NCBI RefSeq assembly: GCF_020084865.1 | Contig: NZ_CP071953.1 | Span: forward strand, 1,178,001-1,242,000 | DNA length: 64,000 nt | From: Candidatus Kaistella beijingensis | GTDB lineage: Bacteria > Bacteroidota > Bacteroidia > Flavobacteriales > Weeksellaceae | Direction of reading: 5' to 3' | Part shown: positions 30,408 to 39,081 of the stretch, piece by piece | Layout: the number at the start of each line of letters is the position of its first letter | How positions within the stretch are numbered: position 1 is the first letter of the stretch | Made by a program: the position numbers and the translations under genes | The notes under the pieces: generated by a model | Told to the model about the DNA's origin: nothing | What the model saw: only the letters and a program-made list of their open reading frames with translations | Databases searched by the model: none

Positions 30408-31292
30408 TCATTTCTTCTTTAAGCCATCATAAATCTGATGAATCAAACCATCCGCAACGGAGATTTTCGGAACAAAGATTTTGTTGATGTCGCTCCAAGT
30501 CATCACTTTGGTGAAAATTTCTAAGGCAGGAACCAAAACATCCGCGCGGTCTTCTCGCAGATTGTGTTTCGCCATTCGTTCCGTTACAGATAGCAAACTT
30601 AATTCTTTGTAGGTGTTTTTTAAGCCCGATAAAAAGAGAGGTTTTCCGTCCTTGGTTTTGCTCATGGAGAAAACTTTGTTGATATTTCCGCCCGATCCAA
30701 TTGCTACAACCGCTTTTTTACTGTTGATATTTTTGCGTATTTCCTCTTTCATATCTTTCCAATGATCTTCTGTAACGAGATTGTTCAGCAACCGGATGGT
30801 TCCGATATTAAAGGAATTTTTGTATTTCATCTTTCCGTTTTCATAGAAAGTGAGTTCGGTTGAACCACCTCCAACATCAATGTACAAATAAGAAAAATCT
30901 TTGTCAAGTCCCTCTGCAACGTGGTTTTCATAAACCAATGAAGCTTCCTCGTCGCCGGAAATAATTTCGATATCAATTCCGGAAGTCTTTTTTACCAATT
31001 CACGAATCTTCACGCCGTTTTTCGCATCACGCATCGCCGAAGTTGCACACGCTCGATAATGTTCAACCCCATAAATTTTCATTAAATCCGAAAACACTTT
31101 CATGGAATCGACCACCATTTTCTCCCGTTCAGGACCAATTTCGCCATTCGTAAAAACATCCATTCCCAATCGCAACGGAATCCGCAACAAGTTGAGTTTG
31201 GTAAATTCGGGTTTGCCTTTTTTAGGTTCTATGACTTCATTGATGAGAAGTCGTGCAGCATTACTTCCGATATCGATCGCGGCGATTTTCAT
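30408..31292 (-). CDS. Ppx/GppA-family phosphatase, single domain
   Basis: An ASKHA-fold phosphatase related to exopolyphosphatase and pppGpp phosphohydrolase. The phosphate loops are AAIDIGSNAARLLI at the N-terminus and YIDVGGGSTELT near 138-149, and the IGTIRL block is present. With 294 residues only the catalytic ASKHA domain is present and the C-terminal HD-like domain of Ppx is missing, as in many Bacteroidota members. Activity on polyphosphate or on pppGpp cannot be decided. The gap to the upstream cdd gene is 21 bases, so the two are likely co-transcribed. Confidence 0.85.
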   Translation of the reverse strand: MKIAAIDIGSNAARLLINEVIEPKKGKPEFTKLNLLRIPLRLGMDVFTNGEIGPEREKMVVDSMKVFSDLMKIYGVEHYRACATSAMRDAKNGVKIRELVKKTSGIDIEIISGDEEASLVYENHVAEGLDKDFSYLYIDVGGGSTELTFYENGKMKYKNSFNIGTIRLLNNLVTEDHWKDMKEEIRKNINSKKAVVAIGSGGNINKVFSMSKTKDGKPLFLSGLKNTYKELSLLSVTERMAKHNLREDRADVLVPALEIFTKVMTWSDINKIFVPKISVADGLIHQIYDGLKKK

Positions 31293-31313
31293 AAGTCTGA
31301 AAAAATTTAATAT

Positions 31314-31793
31314 CTAAAGATAAGAAGAATCAAATGAAAATGGAAGCAAATCTCTAATGGATTTTGTTTTGAAAATTTCGCCATCAAGAGATGCAAAATA
31401 AATTTCGATTTCTTCTTTCTGTTTCGCTTCGTATTCTAAAATCGACTGTCTGCAAGCTCCACACGGAGGAATTGGTGATGATGAAATGGCATCTTTCGGT
31501 GCTCCAATTACAAATAATTTTTTCATCTTCACTCCAGGATAATTGGCGGATGTCCAAAAAATTGTAGTCCTTTCCGCACATAAACCTGAAGGATAAGCCG
31601 CGTTTTCCTGGTTGCTTCCTGTGACAATTTCACCATTTTGAAGAAGAATCGCACAACCAACATGAAAGTTGGAATAGGCAGCATAAGCATTTTCACGAAC
31701 TTTTTTGGCGGCATCAAATAATTTTTTTTCAGTTTCATCAAGCGCGTCGTAATTCCTGATGGCTTCGAAAGTGATTTTAAATTCTTTTTCCAT
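31314..31793 (-). CDS. cdd: Cytidine deaminase
   Basis: Deaminates cytidine and deoxycytidine for pyrimidine salvage. The zinc ligands are C72 with catalytic E74 (LCAERTTIF) and C111, C114 (PPCGACRQ). The length of 159 fits the small tetrameric enzyme. It is first of a probable pair with the Ppx/GppA gene. Confidence 0.94.
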   Translation of the reverse strand: MEKEFKITFEAIRNYDALDETEKKLFDAAKKVRENAYAAYSNFHVGCAILLQNGEIVTGSNQENAAYPSGLCAERTTIFWTSANYPGVKMKKLFVIGAPKDAISSSPIPPCGACRQSILEYEAKQKEEIEIYFASLDGEIFKTKSIRDLLPFSFDSSYL

Positions 31794-31840
31794 TTTTAAA
31801 AATCGGGGAGTAAATATAGGAAAAAATTAGTAATAATTCG

Positions 31841-32012
31841 GTGCAGTAGGTGCAAGTTGCAAATGGTTTTGAGCGTTCTCATTAATAAGTTTTCACTGAA
31901 TATCATTTCAATTGTTGGTCAATAAGATATTACTAGTAACTTTGTGAAAAGTTGTACTAACTGTACCAATATTCACCCTTTGCAACTTGCACCAACTGCA
32001 TCTTGCATCAAT
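31841..32012. repeat. 7-bp-period GRTGCAA-type runs upstream of the OYE gene
   Basis: Short runs of GGTGCAA/GTTGCAA at 31841-31865 and, inverted, TTGCAAC/TTGCACC at 31979-32008. They flank about 110 bases of AT-rich sequence that contains no recognisable gene. Confidence 0.45.
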
Positions 32013-32014
32013 TT

Positions 32015-33061
32015 ATGTTATACTCAAAAATAAAATTTAGAAATTTAGAACTGAAAAACCGTTGGGTAATGTCCCCGATGTGTATGTATTCAGCAGAAAA
32101 TGGCGTTCCGAATGATTTTCATTTCGTTCATTACGGAAGTCGTGCTCAAGGTGGAACTGGATTAATCATCGTGGAAGCAACCGGCGTTGTTCCCGAAGGA
32201 AGAATCACCAACAAATGCACCGGAATTTGGAATGACGAACAAGTTGAAGCATTTCGAAAAATTGTAAAATTTGTTCATGAAAACTCGGAAAGCAAAATCG
32301 GAATTCAGTTAGCACATGCAGGAAGAAAAGCTTCAACCTGGAACGGAAAACAGATTTCTTTGGAGGAAGGTTGGAAAACCGTGGCTCCATCACCGATTGC
32401 TTATCATGAAAGCGAAAGAATTCCACATGTACTTTCAACTGAAGAAATCAAAAGTTTGGTTCAGAGTTTTAGAGATGCTGCAAAACGTTCCATTAATGCT
32501 GGTTTTGATTTGGTGGAAATTCACGCTGCCCATGGTTATTTAGTTCATCAGTTTTTGTCGCCATTATCGAATATCAGAACCGATGAATATGGCGGAAGTT
32601 TTGAAAATAGAATTCGTTTCTTATTGGAAATTGTTGATGCTGTGAATGAAGTTTTAGATGAAAACCACCCACTTTTTGTAAGAATTTCTGCGACAGATTA
32701 TGCGGAAAACGGTTGGGATTTAGAACAAAGTGTGGAACTCGCAAAAATTCTGAAAACTAAAAACGTCGATTTAATCGATGTTTCAAGCGGTGGAAATATT
32801 CACGGCGCAAAAATCACCTTATTTGATGGTTATCAAGTTTCCTTCGCGGCAGAAATCAAGAAAAAATCAGGAATAAAAACCGGCGCAGTTGGATTGATAA
32901 AAACCGCTGAACAAGCCGAAGAAATTCTGCAGAAAGAGGAAGCCGATTTAATTTTCGTGGCACGAGAAATTTTGAGAAATCCATATTTAGCGGTACAGAA
33001 TTCTTTTAATGAAAAAGGAGAATGTTTTTTTCCGCATCAATATGAAAGAGCGAGAATTTAA
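32015..33061 (+). CDS. Old-yellow-enzyme family NADPH dehydrogenase (NamA/YqjM-like)
   Basis: An FMN flavoenzyme that reduces activated C=C bonds. The ATG at 32015 is chosen; an in-frame TTG 12 bases upstream lies inside a repeat. Motifs: the classical YqjM start SKIKFRNLELKNRWVMSPMCMYSA with its Cys, QLAHAGRKAS, the active-site pair in EIHAAHGYLVHQFLSPLSN, and the C-terminal phosphate loop GAVGLIKT with VAREILRNP. The length of 348 fits. The physiological substrate is unknown. It has its own terminator. Confidence 0.92.
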   Translation: MLYSKIKFRNLELKNRWVMSPMCMYSAENGVPNDFHFVHYGSRAQGGTGLIIVEATGVVPEGRITNKCTGIWNDEQVEAFRKIVKFVHENSESKIGIQLAHAGRKASTWNGKQISLEEGWKTVAPSPIAYHESERIPHVLSTEEIKSLVQSFRDAAKRSINAGFDLVEIHAAHGYLVHQFLSPLSNIRTDEYGGSFENRIRFLLEIVDAVNEVLDENHPLFVRISATDYAENGWDLEQSVELAKILKTKNVDLIDVSSGGNIHGAKITLFDGYQVSFAAEIKKKSGIKTGAVGLIKTAEQAEEILQKEEADLIFVAREILRNPYLAVQNSFNEKGECFFPHQYERARI

Positions 33062-33089
33062 CCTTGTCAACTTTTGAAACCTTCTAAAA

Positions 33090-33122
33090 AATCCGCTTCT
33101 AAATTTGAAGCGGATTTGTATT
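33090..33122 (+). terminator. Rho-independent terminator
   Basis: AATCCGCTTC and GAAGCGGATT arms with a 7-base loop, followed by TTGTATTTTATTTT. Serves the OYE gene and possibly, in the opposite sense, hemL. Confidence 0.8.
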
Positions 33123-33175
33123 TTATTTTCTCGGAAATTATGGGTATTGCGCAGATCTTTTTATTCTAAATGCTT

Positions 33176-34459
33176 TTACGAATATTCAAATTTTCTGATG
33201 ACTTCCAAAGTCTTGTCGATTTCCTGATCTTTAATCGCATCGGAAATAAACCACGTTTCGTAACCACTTGGTGGAAGATAAATTCCTTTTTCTAAAAGTT
33301 GGTGGAAAAAATTGTTGAATAGAGCATGATTGGAATCTGCCGCTTCATCAAAATTAGAAACCGATTTCGTGTGGAAGAAAACACTCATCATCGAACCTTT
33401 TCTGTTAATTCGGTGTGGAATATTTTTAGAATTTAAGATTTTTCCAATTTCAAAATCTAAGGTTTCTGTCGTTTTATTGATGTTTTGGTAGAAATTTTCA
33501 TCATTTTTAATGAGCTGCAAAGTCGTTAAACCTGCCCTCATCGCCAAAGGATTTCCGCTCAAAGTTCCGGCTTGATATACCGCGCCACGTGGAGCAAGAT
33601 GATTCATGATTTCACTTCTTCCCGCAAAAGCACCAACAGGAAGTCCGCCTCCGATGACTTTTCCGTAAGTCACCAAATCGGCTTTCACATTGAAAACTTC
33701 CTGTGCGCCACCGAAAGCCAAACGAAAACCTGTCATTACCTCATCGAAAATCAATAATGCTCCGTTTTCATCACAAATGGTTCTCAATTTTTGAAGGAAA
33801 TTATTTTCCGGCAAAACGCATCCCATATTTCCTGCAACAGGTTCGATGATGATTGCTGCAATTTCACCTTGATTCAAACGGAACAAATCTTCAACCTGTT
33901 CGAAATCGTTGTATCTCGCCAACAAAGTATCTTTCGCAGTTCCGGCGGTAACTCCGGGAGAATTTGGATTCCCGAAAGTTGCAGCACCACTTCCCGCTTT
34001 AATTAAAAAAGAATCGGAATGTCCGTGATAACAACCTTCGAACTTGATGATTTTGTCTCTTCCGGTAAAACCTCTCGCCAAACGAATCGCACTCATACAT
34101 GCTTCAGTTCCTGAAGAAACCATTCTGATTTCATCGATGTTTGGCACATTTTCTACGATGAATTTTGCGATTTCAGTTTCCAATTCAGTTGGAGTTCCGT
34201 AAGAAAAACCATTTTCTGCCTGCTTTTTAATGGCTTCTAAAACTTCGGGATGAGTGTGCCCCAAAATTGCGGGTCCCCAAGAATTGATGTAGTCGATATA
34301 AACATTATCGTCCACATCGGTCATGTATGCTCCTTTTGCAGATTTCATAAAAATTGGAACTCCGCCAACAGATTTAAAGGCGCGAACCGGGGAATTTACT
34401 CCACCGGGAATATATTTTTGGGCTTCATGGAATAAGGCCGAACTTCTTTGGTAAATCAT
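33176..34459 (-). CDS. hemL: Glutamate-1-semialdehyde 2,1-aminomutase
   Basis: Converts glutamate-1-semialdehyde to 5-aminolevulinate, for tetrapyrrole synthesis by the C5 pathway. The PLP lysine is in [15 protein letters not shown], and [25 protein letters not shown] and [10 protein letters not shown] are all present. It has 427 residues, of normal size. The start codon is immediately preceded by a TGAGTAA heptad array. The heme it supplies is relevant to the cytochromes, heme oxygenase and phytochrome encoded elsewhere in the window. Confidence 0.95.
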   Translation of the reverse strand: MIYQRSSALFHEAQKYIPGGVNSPVRAFKSVGGVPIFMKSAKGAYMTDVDDNVYIDYINSWGPAILGHTHPEVLEAIKKQAENGFSYGTPTELETEIAKFIVENVPNIDEIRMVSSGTEACMSAIRLARGFTGRDKIIKFEGCYHGHSDSFLIKAGSGAATFGNPNSPGVTAGTAKDTLLARYNDFEQVEDLFRLNQGEIAAIIIEPVAGNMGCVLPENNFLQKLRTICDENGALLIFDEVMTGFRLAFGGAQEVFNVKADLVTYGKVIGGGLPVGAFAGRSEIMNHLAPRGAVYQAGTLSGNPLAMRAGLTTLQLIKNDENFYQNINKTTETLDFEIGKILNSKNIPHRINRKGSMMSVFFHTKSVSNFDEAADSNHALFNNFFHQLLEKGIYLPPSGYETWFISDAIKDQEIDKTLEVIRKFEYS

Positions 34460-34516
34460 GAGTAATGGGTAATAAGTAATGAGTAATATTTTGGCTGGAT
34501 GTTGGGTGATGGATCA
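34459..34516. repeat. Two adjacent 7-bp-period arrays
   Basis: 34459-34487: TGAGTAA, TGGGTAA, TAAGTAA, TGAGTAA. 34496-34516: TGGATGT, TGGGTGA, TGGATCA. The same two families stand side by side at 1-79. Confidence 0.7.
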
Positions 34517-34576
34517 TGTACGCAGAAAAATTCGATCAAAGAAATTGCAGCGAAGCAAATTGACCATACACCAAAA

Positions 34577-35626
34577 TTATCCTCTTGGTTTTTTTTCCTG
34601 TAGATAAATTAATTGTCCCGGTTTTGGTTGTTGCCCGAAATCCATACGGTTTTTGGAATATAATTTTTTCAACTTTATTCCGAATTTTTGCGCGATATCG
34701 TGCATAGATTCTCCGGATTGTGATTTGTAAGTAGCGATGTTTCCGTTCGAAGATTTCGATTCTAAAAAGAGAATATCGTTTCTTTTCAATTGATTTCCAT
34801 CGAGTTCGTTCCATTTCATCAAACGACTTTCACTGATTCCGAATTTTTTAGAAATTGAAGCTAAATCAACGTTATCAGGAATAATGACAAACTTTTTGTT
34901 TTCGTTGGGATGACTTTTAATTAAAATTGAATTGAGGGTTTCTGCTTTTGTAACAATTTTCTGAACGTTTTTTTGTTGTTGAGCATAAGAAGTCTGTTGA
35001 TAAGGAACCGTTACTGTGACAGGTTTTGAGGAGGCTTTGTTTTGGTCGAGTTGCGCCATAAACATTTTGTCGTTTCTCAAATCGGGATACATTTTTAAGA
35101 CTGCGTAAAGGACTTCCTTTGAATTGGTATTGTCGAATTCGTAAAGCTTGTATCGCTCGATTTTATCGATAAGAATGTAAGCGTAACGCGGATTTGTAGC
35201 GTATCCTGCTTTTTTCAGTCCATGCGCCCAAGCTTTGTAGTCTTTCATGTCAAGTTTGAAGAGATTCTGATAATATTTTCGGTAAGCCAGAAACTTTGAA
35301 TGGTCTTCGTAGGACTCTCTCGGATCGTCATAAACACGAAAACATTCGTTGGGAGCGTCATCGGTGTGCTTCATGGTTTTTCCGGTCCACTCTTCTTTAC
35401 ATTTGATACCGAAATGATTGTTGCCTTGAATGGCGAGTCGGCTTTGTCCACCACCGGTTTCTAAAAGTCCTTGCGCTAAAGTGATGGAGGCGGGAATTTT
35501 ATATTTCTCCATTTCCTCGACGGCGTAGGTTGCAAATCTTTGGATGTATTGGTCTTCAGTTTTCCAAGTTTGGGCTTGGAATTTTGATAAAATAAGTATT
35601 GCGAATGCAAAAAATATTTTTTTCAT
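34577..35626 (-). CDS. Secreted N-acetylglucosaminidase with two LysM domains
   Basis: A peptidoglycan hydrolase by family. Signal peptide MKKIFFAFAILILSKFQAQ, then a glucosaminidase (GH73, FlgJ/AcmA-like) domain at about 25-180 with the catalytic-glutamate region ITLAQGLLETGGGQSRLA and NHFGIKC, and YAYILIDKIERY at its end. Two LysM-like peptidoglycan-binding segments follow (about 246-290 and 303-343, the second ending KPGQLIYLQE). The length of 349 fits. The start codon is 14 bases downstream of one copy of the two-hairpin intercistronic repeat. Confidence 0.9.
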   Translation of the reverse strand: MKKIFFAFAILILSKFQAQTWKTEDQYIQRFATYAVEEMEKYKIPASITLAQGLLETGGGQSRLAIQGNNHFGIKCKEEWTGKTMKHTDDAPNECFRVYDDPRESYEDHSKFLAYRKYYQNLFKLDMKDYKAWAHGLKKAGYATNPRYAYILIDKIERYKLYEFDNTNSKEVLYAVLKMYPDLRNDKMFMAQLDQNKASSKPVTVTVPYQQTSYAQQQKNVQKIVTKAETLNSILIKSHPNENKKFVIIPDNVDLASISKKFGISESRLMKWNELDGNQLKRNDILFLESKSSNGNIATYKSQSGESMHDIAQKFGIKLKKLYSKNRMDFGQQPKPGQLIYLQEKKPRG

Positions 35627-35640
35627 AAATGGATTTAAGT

Positions 35641-35704
35641 TTTGGCTAAAGCCAATAATTATTTACCTTTTATTAAAACGGACTAAAGTGCGTTCCTATT
35701 GATT
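35641..35704 (-). repeat. Two-hairpin intercistronic repeat, copy A
   Basis: Read on the minus strand it begins ATCAATAGGAACG, passes a degraded hairpin (CGCACTTTAGTCCG) and ends with GGCTTTAGCCAAAACTT before the glucosaminidase start. It overlaps the last codons and stop of the upstream ACC-deaminase-like gene. Confidence 0.75.
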
Positions 35705-36600
35705 ATTAAATCTCTTTTCTTTTTCCTCAACATTTCGTTGGCGCCTTCAATTCCCTGTAATCCGCCGGTGTGAAATGCGAGAATTTTGCTGTTTTCAGGA
35801 AAATAACTTACTTCTATCAATTCAAAAACCTTCTTCATCATTTTTCCTGTGTAAATGGGTTCCAACTGAATTCCAAACTTTTCCGAGAAATCATTGATAA
35901 AACGGATATTTTCATCAGTTATTTTGCCGTAACTTCCGTCGTGTGCTTCGATGAGTTCAAAATTATTTCTTTCGGAAAGTTTTAAAACACTATCATTCAA
36001 TGAATGATCATCAACAACCTTGAAACCTAAAACCTTCTGATTTTCCTCTGCAAATTTGGATATTCCGGCAACGGTTCCGCCTGTTCCAACTGCGGTGCAA
36101 AGATAATCAAAACTTTTCGTATCGCTGTTCAGTAGGTGTTGAATGCCTTTTAAAGCGAATTCATTAGTTCCGCCTTCTGGAATAATTAATGCGTTTGGAA
36201 ATTCTATTTCTAAGTTTTTAGTTAAAATCTCTTTGTCACGAAAATCTTCTCTTGTAACAAATCTGAAATCCATTCCGTTTTCGTGAGCGAATTTTAGGGT
36301 TGGATTTTGCTGCCATTTACTTTGCAATTCCTCACCTCGAATTATCCCTAAAGTTTTTATCTCTAAATCTTTTCCTAAAGCTGAAACTGCGGAAATGTGG
36401 TTTGAGAAAGCGCCACCAAAAGTAATGATAGAAGGATTTGTTGGATCTTCGTCTAAGTAGTTGTTGATATTATATAAAAGCTTCCAATATTTGTTTCCTG
36501 AAATTTGGGGATGAATGAGATCTTCTCTTTTGATAAAAAGTTGAATGTTTCCCTTTAAAGGAATTTCGATTATTGGAATCTGAGTATCAGGAATTTTCAT
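35683..36600 (-). CDS. ACC deaminase / D-cysteine desulfhydrase-like PLP enzyme
   Basis: A fold-type II PLP enzyme. The cofactor lysine sits in ISGNKYWKLLY, the substrate-contact block is FGGAFSNHISAVSALGK, and a phosphate loop AVGTGGTVAGIS and C-terminal HTGGLQG are present. The length is 305. Sequence alone does not separate 1-aminocyclopropane-1-carboxylate deaminase from D-cysteine desulfhydrase; Bacteroidota members are usually annotated as the former without proof. The final residues (INRNAL) are encoded by an intergenic repeat that overlaps the gene end. Confidence 0.85.
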   Translation of the reverse strand: MKIPDTQIPIIEIPLKGNIQLFIKREDLIHPQISGNKYWKLLYNINNYLDEDPTNPSIITFGGAFSNHISAVSALGKDLEIKTLGIIRGEELQSKWQQNPTLKFAHENGMDFRFVTREDFRDKEILTKNLEIEFPNALIIPEGGTNEFALKGIQHLLNSDTKSFDYLCTAVGTGGTVAGISKFAEENQKVLGFKVVDDHSLNDSVLKLSERNNFELIEAHDGSYGKITDENIRFINDFSEKFGIQLEPIYTGKMMKKVFELIEVSYFPENSKILAFHTGGLQGIEGANEMLRKKKRDLIINRNAL

Positions 36601-36632
36601 TGTTACAAATTTATTCGAAAGAAAATCAAAAA

Positions 36633-36662
36633 CAAAAAAGGGTGCATATCAATACACCCTTT
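36633..36662 (-). terminator. Terminator of the T9SS-cargo gene
   Basis: AAAGGGTG and CACCCTTT arms around a 10-base loop, followed by T residues on the minus strand. Confidence 0.8.
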
Positions 36663-36686
36663 AATCTGCTTGAAGATAAAATCCTA

Positions 36687-37793
36687 CTACTTCTTAATAA
36701 CTTTCAGCGTTTTGACTCCTTGTTGAGTATCCACTTTCAAAATGTAAACATTCACCGGCAAATCGTGTAAGTTCAGCTTTGTTTTAGATTCATTAATATT
36801 TTTAAACTGTTTTACCAGCTGACCAGAAGCAGAGAATAATTGCACCGTATTTATTTTGCTTTCTGTCTCTACATTAATATAATCTGTTGTAGGATTTGGA
36901 AATACTGAAACATATTTTGCGGCAATGTTATCAACTGCCAAATTACCGTTAATCAAAGTAAAGTATTGGTAATTTCCAGCAATAATCTGTGTTGATGCTC
37001 CCGTAGCTGCGTCCACTTTTTGCACACCATTTGAGTTGGAGCACAAGTAGTTGCCATTAGAAGTCTGTATCGCTCCACGTAAACCCGTAACATTATTCCA
37101 TTTGTTTAAGATATTTCCTGTAGGCGAAATAACATACAGTCCGCTTGTGTTTCCGGAGGTTGCATTGCTACTAAATACGGCCAGTACATAATTTCCGGCC
37201 GAAGTTTTATTGATTTGTTCAATTCCTGACAAAATTCCTGCATCAACCAAATTTCCCGCCACTGTTCCGTCATAATTCATCATTTGAATTCCACTGCTTC
37301 CGAAAGAGGTAATATATGCTTTCCCAGCGCCATTATCAATCGCATCAAAAGGATCCGCAATTGTGTTGTAGGCACCAAGTGAATTGCCTGCAAAATCAAG
37401 CCTTCTCACAGAATTGGCAATTGCTCCATTTGTACTTCCCGCATTGGTTACCCAAACTTCGTTATTTACCACATTCAATCCGCGAATGTTACTTAAACCA
37501 ACCGTTGAAGGGATTGTGGACACATAAGTCCCATCGAGTGCGAAAGTGTAAATTCGATTATTAGTCTGATCCGAAATCCAAATTTTGTCCTGAACCTGCA
37601 CAATACCCTTTATGGTTCCTGCCGAAAGTGATGTTAAGTTGATAAACCCAGAATTAATCACCGATCCATCTGCAGCATTAAGTTGTGCTACCGTTTTGGC
37701 TGTAGAGTTCATTACCAAAATTGACTGTTGAGATTTGAGAATCACATTCCCAAAGAAAAATGCAAGGATTAAAAAAAGTAAATTTGTTTTCAT
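36687..37793 (-). CDS. Secreted beta-propeller protein with T9SS sorting tail
   Basis: Signal peptide (ends in the LKSQ region), six or seven propeller-like repeats over about 25-285 with the pattern VQDKIWISDQTNNRIYTFALDG, VVNNEVWVTNAG and AGKAYITSFG, resembling NHL/YncE-type propellers. It then has a type A C-terminal sorting domain: VFPNPTTDYINVE, FSASGQLVKQF and the end VDTQQGVKTLKVIKK. It is therefore predicted to cross the outer membrane through the type IX system. Ligand unknown. Followed by its own terminator. Confidence 0.88.
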   Translation of the reverse strand: MKTNLLFLILAFFFGNVILKSQQSILVMNSTAKTVAQLNAADGSVINSGFINLTSLSAGTIKGIVQVQDKIWISDQTNNRIYTFALDGTYVSTIPSTVGLSNIRGLNVVNNEVWVTNAGSTNGAIANSVRRLDFAGNSLGAYNTIADPFDAIDNGAGKAYITSFGSSGIQMMNYDGTVAGNLVDAGILSGIEQINKTSAGNYVLAVFSSNATSGNTSGLYVISPTGNILNKWNNVTGLRGAIQTSNGNYLCSNSNGVQKVDAATGASTQIIAGNYQYFTLINGNLAVDNIAAKYVSVFPNPTTDYINVETESKINTVQLFSASGQLVKQFKNINESKTKLNLHDLPVNVYILKVDTQQGVKTLKVIKK

Positions 37794-37877
37794 ATTTTAA
37801 ATATTTGTAGTGACTAAATTACAAACAAAATACAATTTGAAAACATTTTTATTTAAATTTCGAAGGAAATGAAGTAA

Positions 37878-38210
37878 TTAATTTGCTAAATATTTCCAAA
37901 AGCTCCAAATTTTGCGGGTTTCCAAATAATTCAAGTCGTCTTCCATTGCATAAGCTTCTCTTTCGAACGATATATATTTGTAGGCAAGAAAACTGTCTTT
38001 CAAACGAAAATACCAATAATAATATTCGATGACGTACCACAGGTAAAAGAAAATCACCAACAATTCTAGCTGTTGCCGAAGGTGAATTTTTTCATGATTA
38101 ATGAGAATCTTGTTGTTCTTGTCTTGCGGTTTTTTCAGCAAAATAAAGGGAAAAAGAGTAATGCCGTTAATTTTTGTATTTTTGAGTAAATTTTGGCACA
38201 CGATTATCAT
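37878..38210 (-). CDS. Conserved Bacteroidota protein with HEKIH motif, unknown function
   Basis: The ATG at 38210 (MIIVCQNLLKNTKINGITLF) is preferred over an upstream Met. The 110-residue protein has NHEKIHLRQQLELLVIFFYLWYVIEYYYW, where HEKIH resembles a zinc HExxH of M56/BlaR1-like or related membrane proteins, followed by a hydrophobic stretch and a conserved-looking SFEREAYAMEDDLNYL. This pattern is widespread in Bacteroidota proteins without known role. TATATTTG at 38222-38215 matches a -7 element only five bases before the ATG, so the message could be leaderless or the start may differ. Confidence 0.65.
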   Translation of the reverse strand: MIIVCQNLLKNTKINGITLFPFILLKKPQDKNNKILINHEKIHLRQQLELLVIFFYLWYVIEYYYWYFRLKDSFLAYKYISFEREAYAMEDDLNYLETRKIWSFWKYLAN

Positions 38211-38245
38211 GTGACAAATATAAAATTTTTGGGTATTTATTTTAA

Positions 38246-38967
<722 letters not shown>

Positions 38968-38985
38968 CACAAATTCTATATATCA

Positions 38986-39013
38986 GAAAAACCGCTTGAT
39001 GGCGGTTTTTTTG
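38986..39013 (+). terminator. Rho-independent terminator
   Basis: AAACCGC and GCGGTTT arms around TTGATG, followed by seven or more T residues. Confidence 0.85.
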
Positions 39014-39035
39014 TTGTTAAAAAAATCTTTAGTTC

Positions 39036-39066
39036 TTTTCGGCGGCGGCTTCGCCGCCGCCGAAAA
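39036..39066. repeat. 14-bp GC-rich perfect palindrome
   Basis: Arms TTTTCGGCGGCGGC and GCCGCCGCCGAAAA with a TTC loop. The ten GC pairs are unusual in this AT-rich genome. No T tract follows on either strand, so it is not a standard terminator; it sits 16 bases from the end of the pafA-like gene. Confidence 0.7.
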
Positions 39067-39081
39067 ACATTACTTCAAAAA

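Noticed and set aside
39036-39066. Terminator of the pafA-like gene
   Set aside because: The stem is strong but no T tract follows on the minus strand, so it was listed as a palindrome instead.
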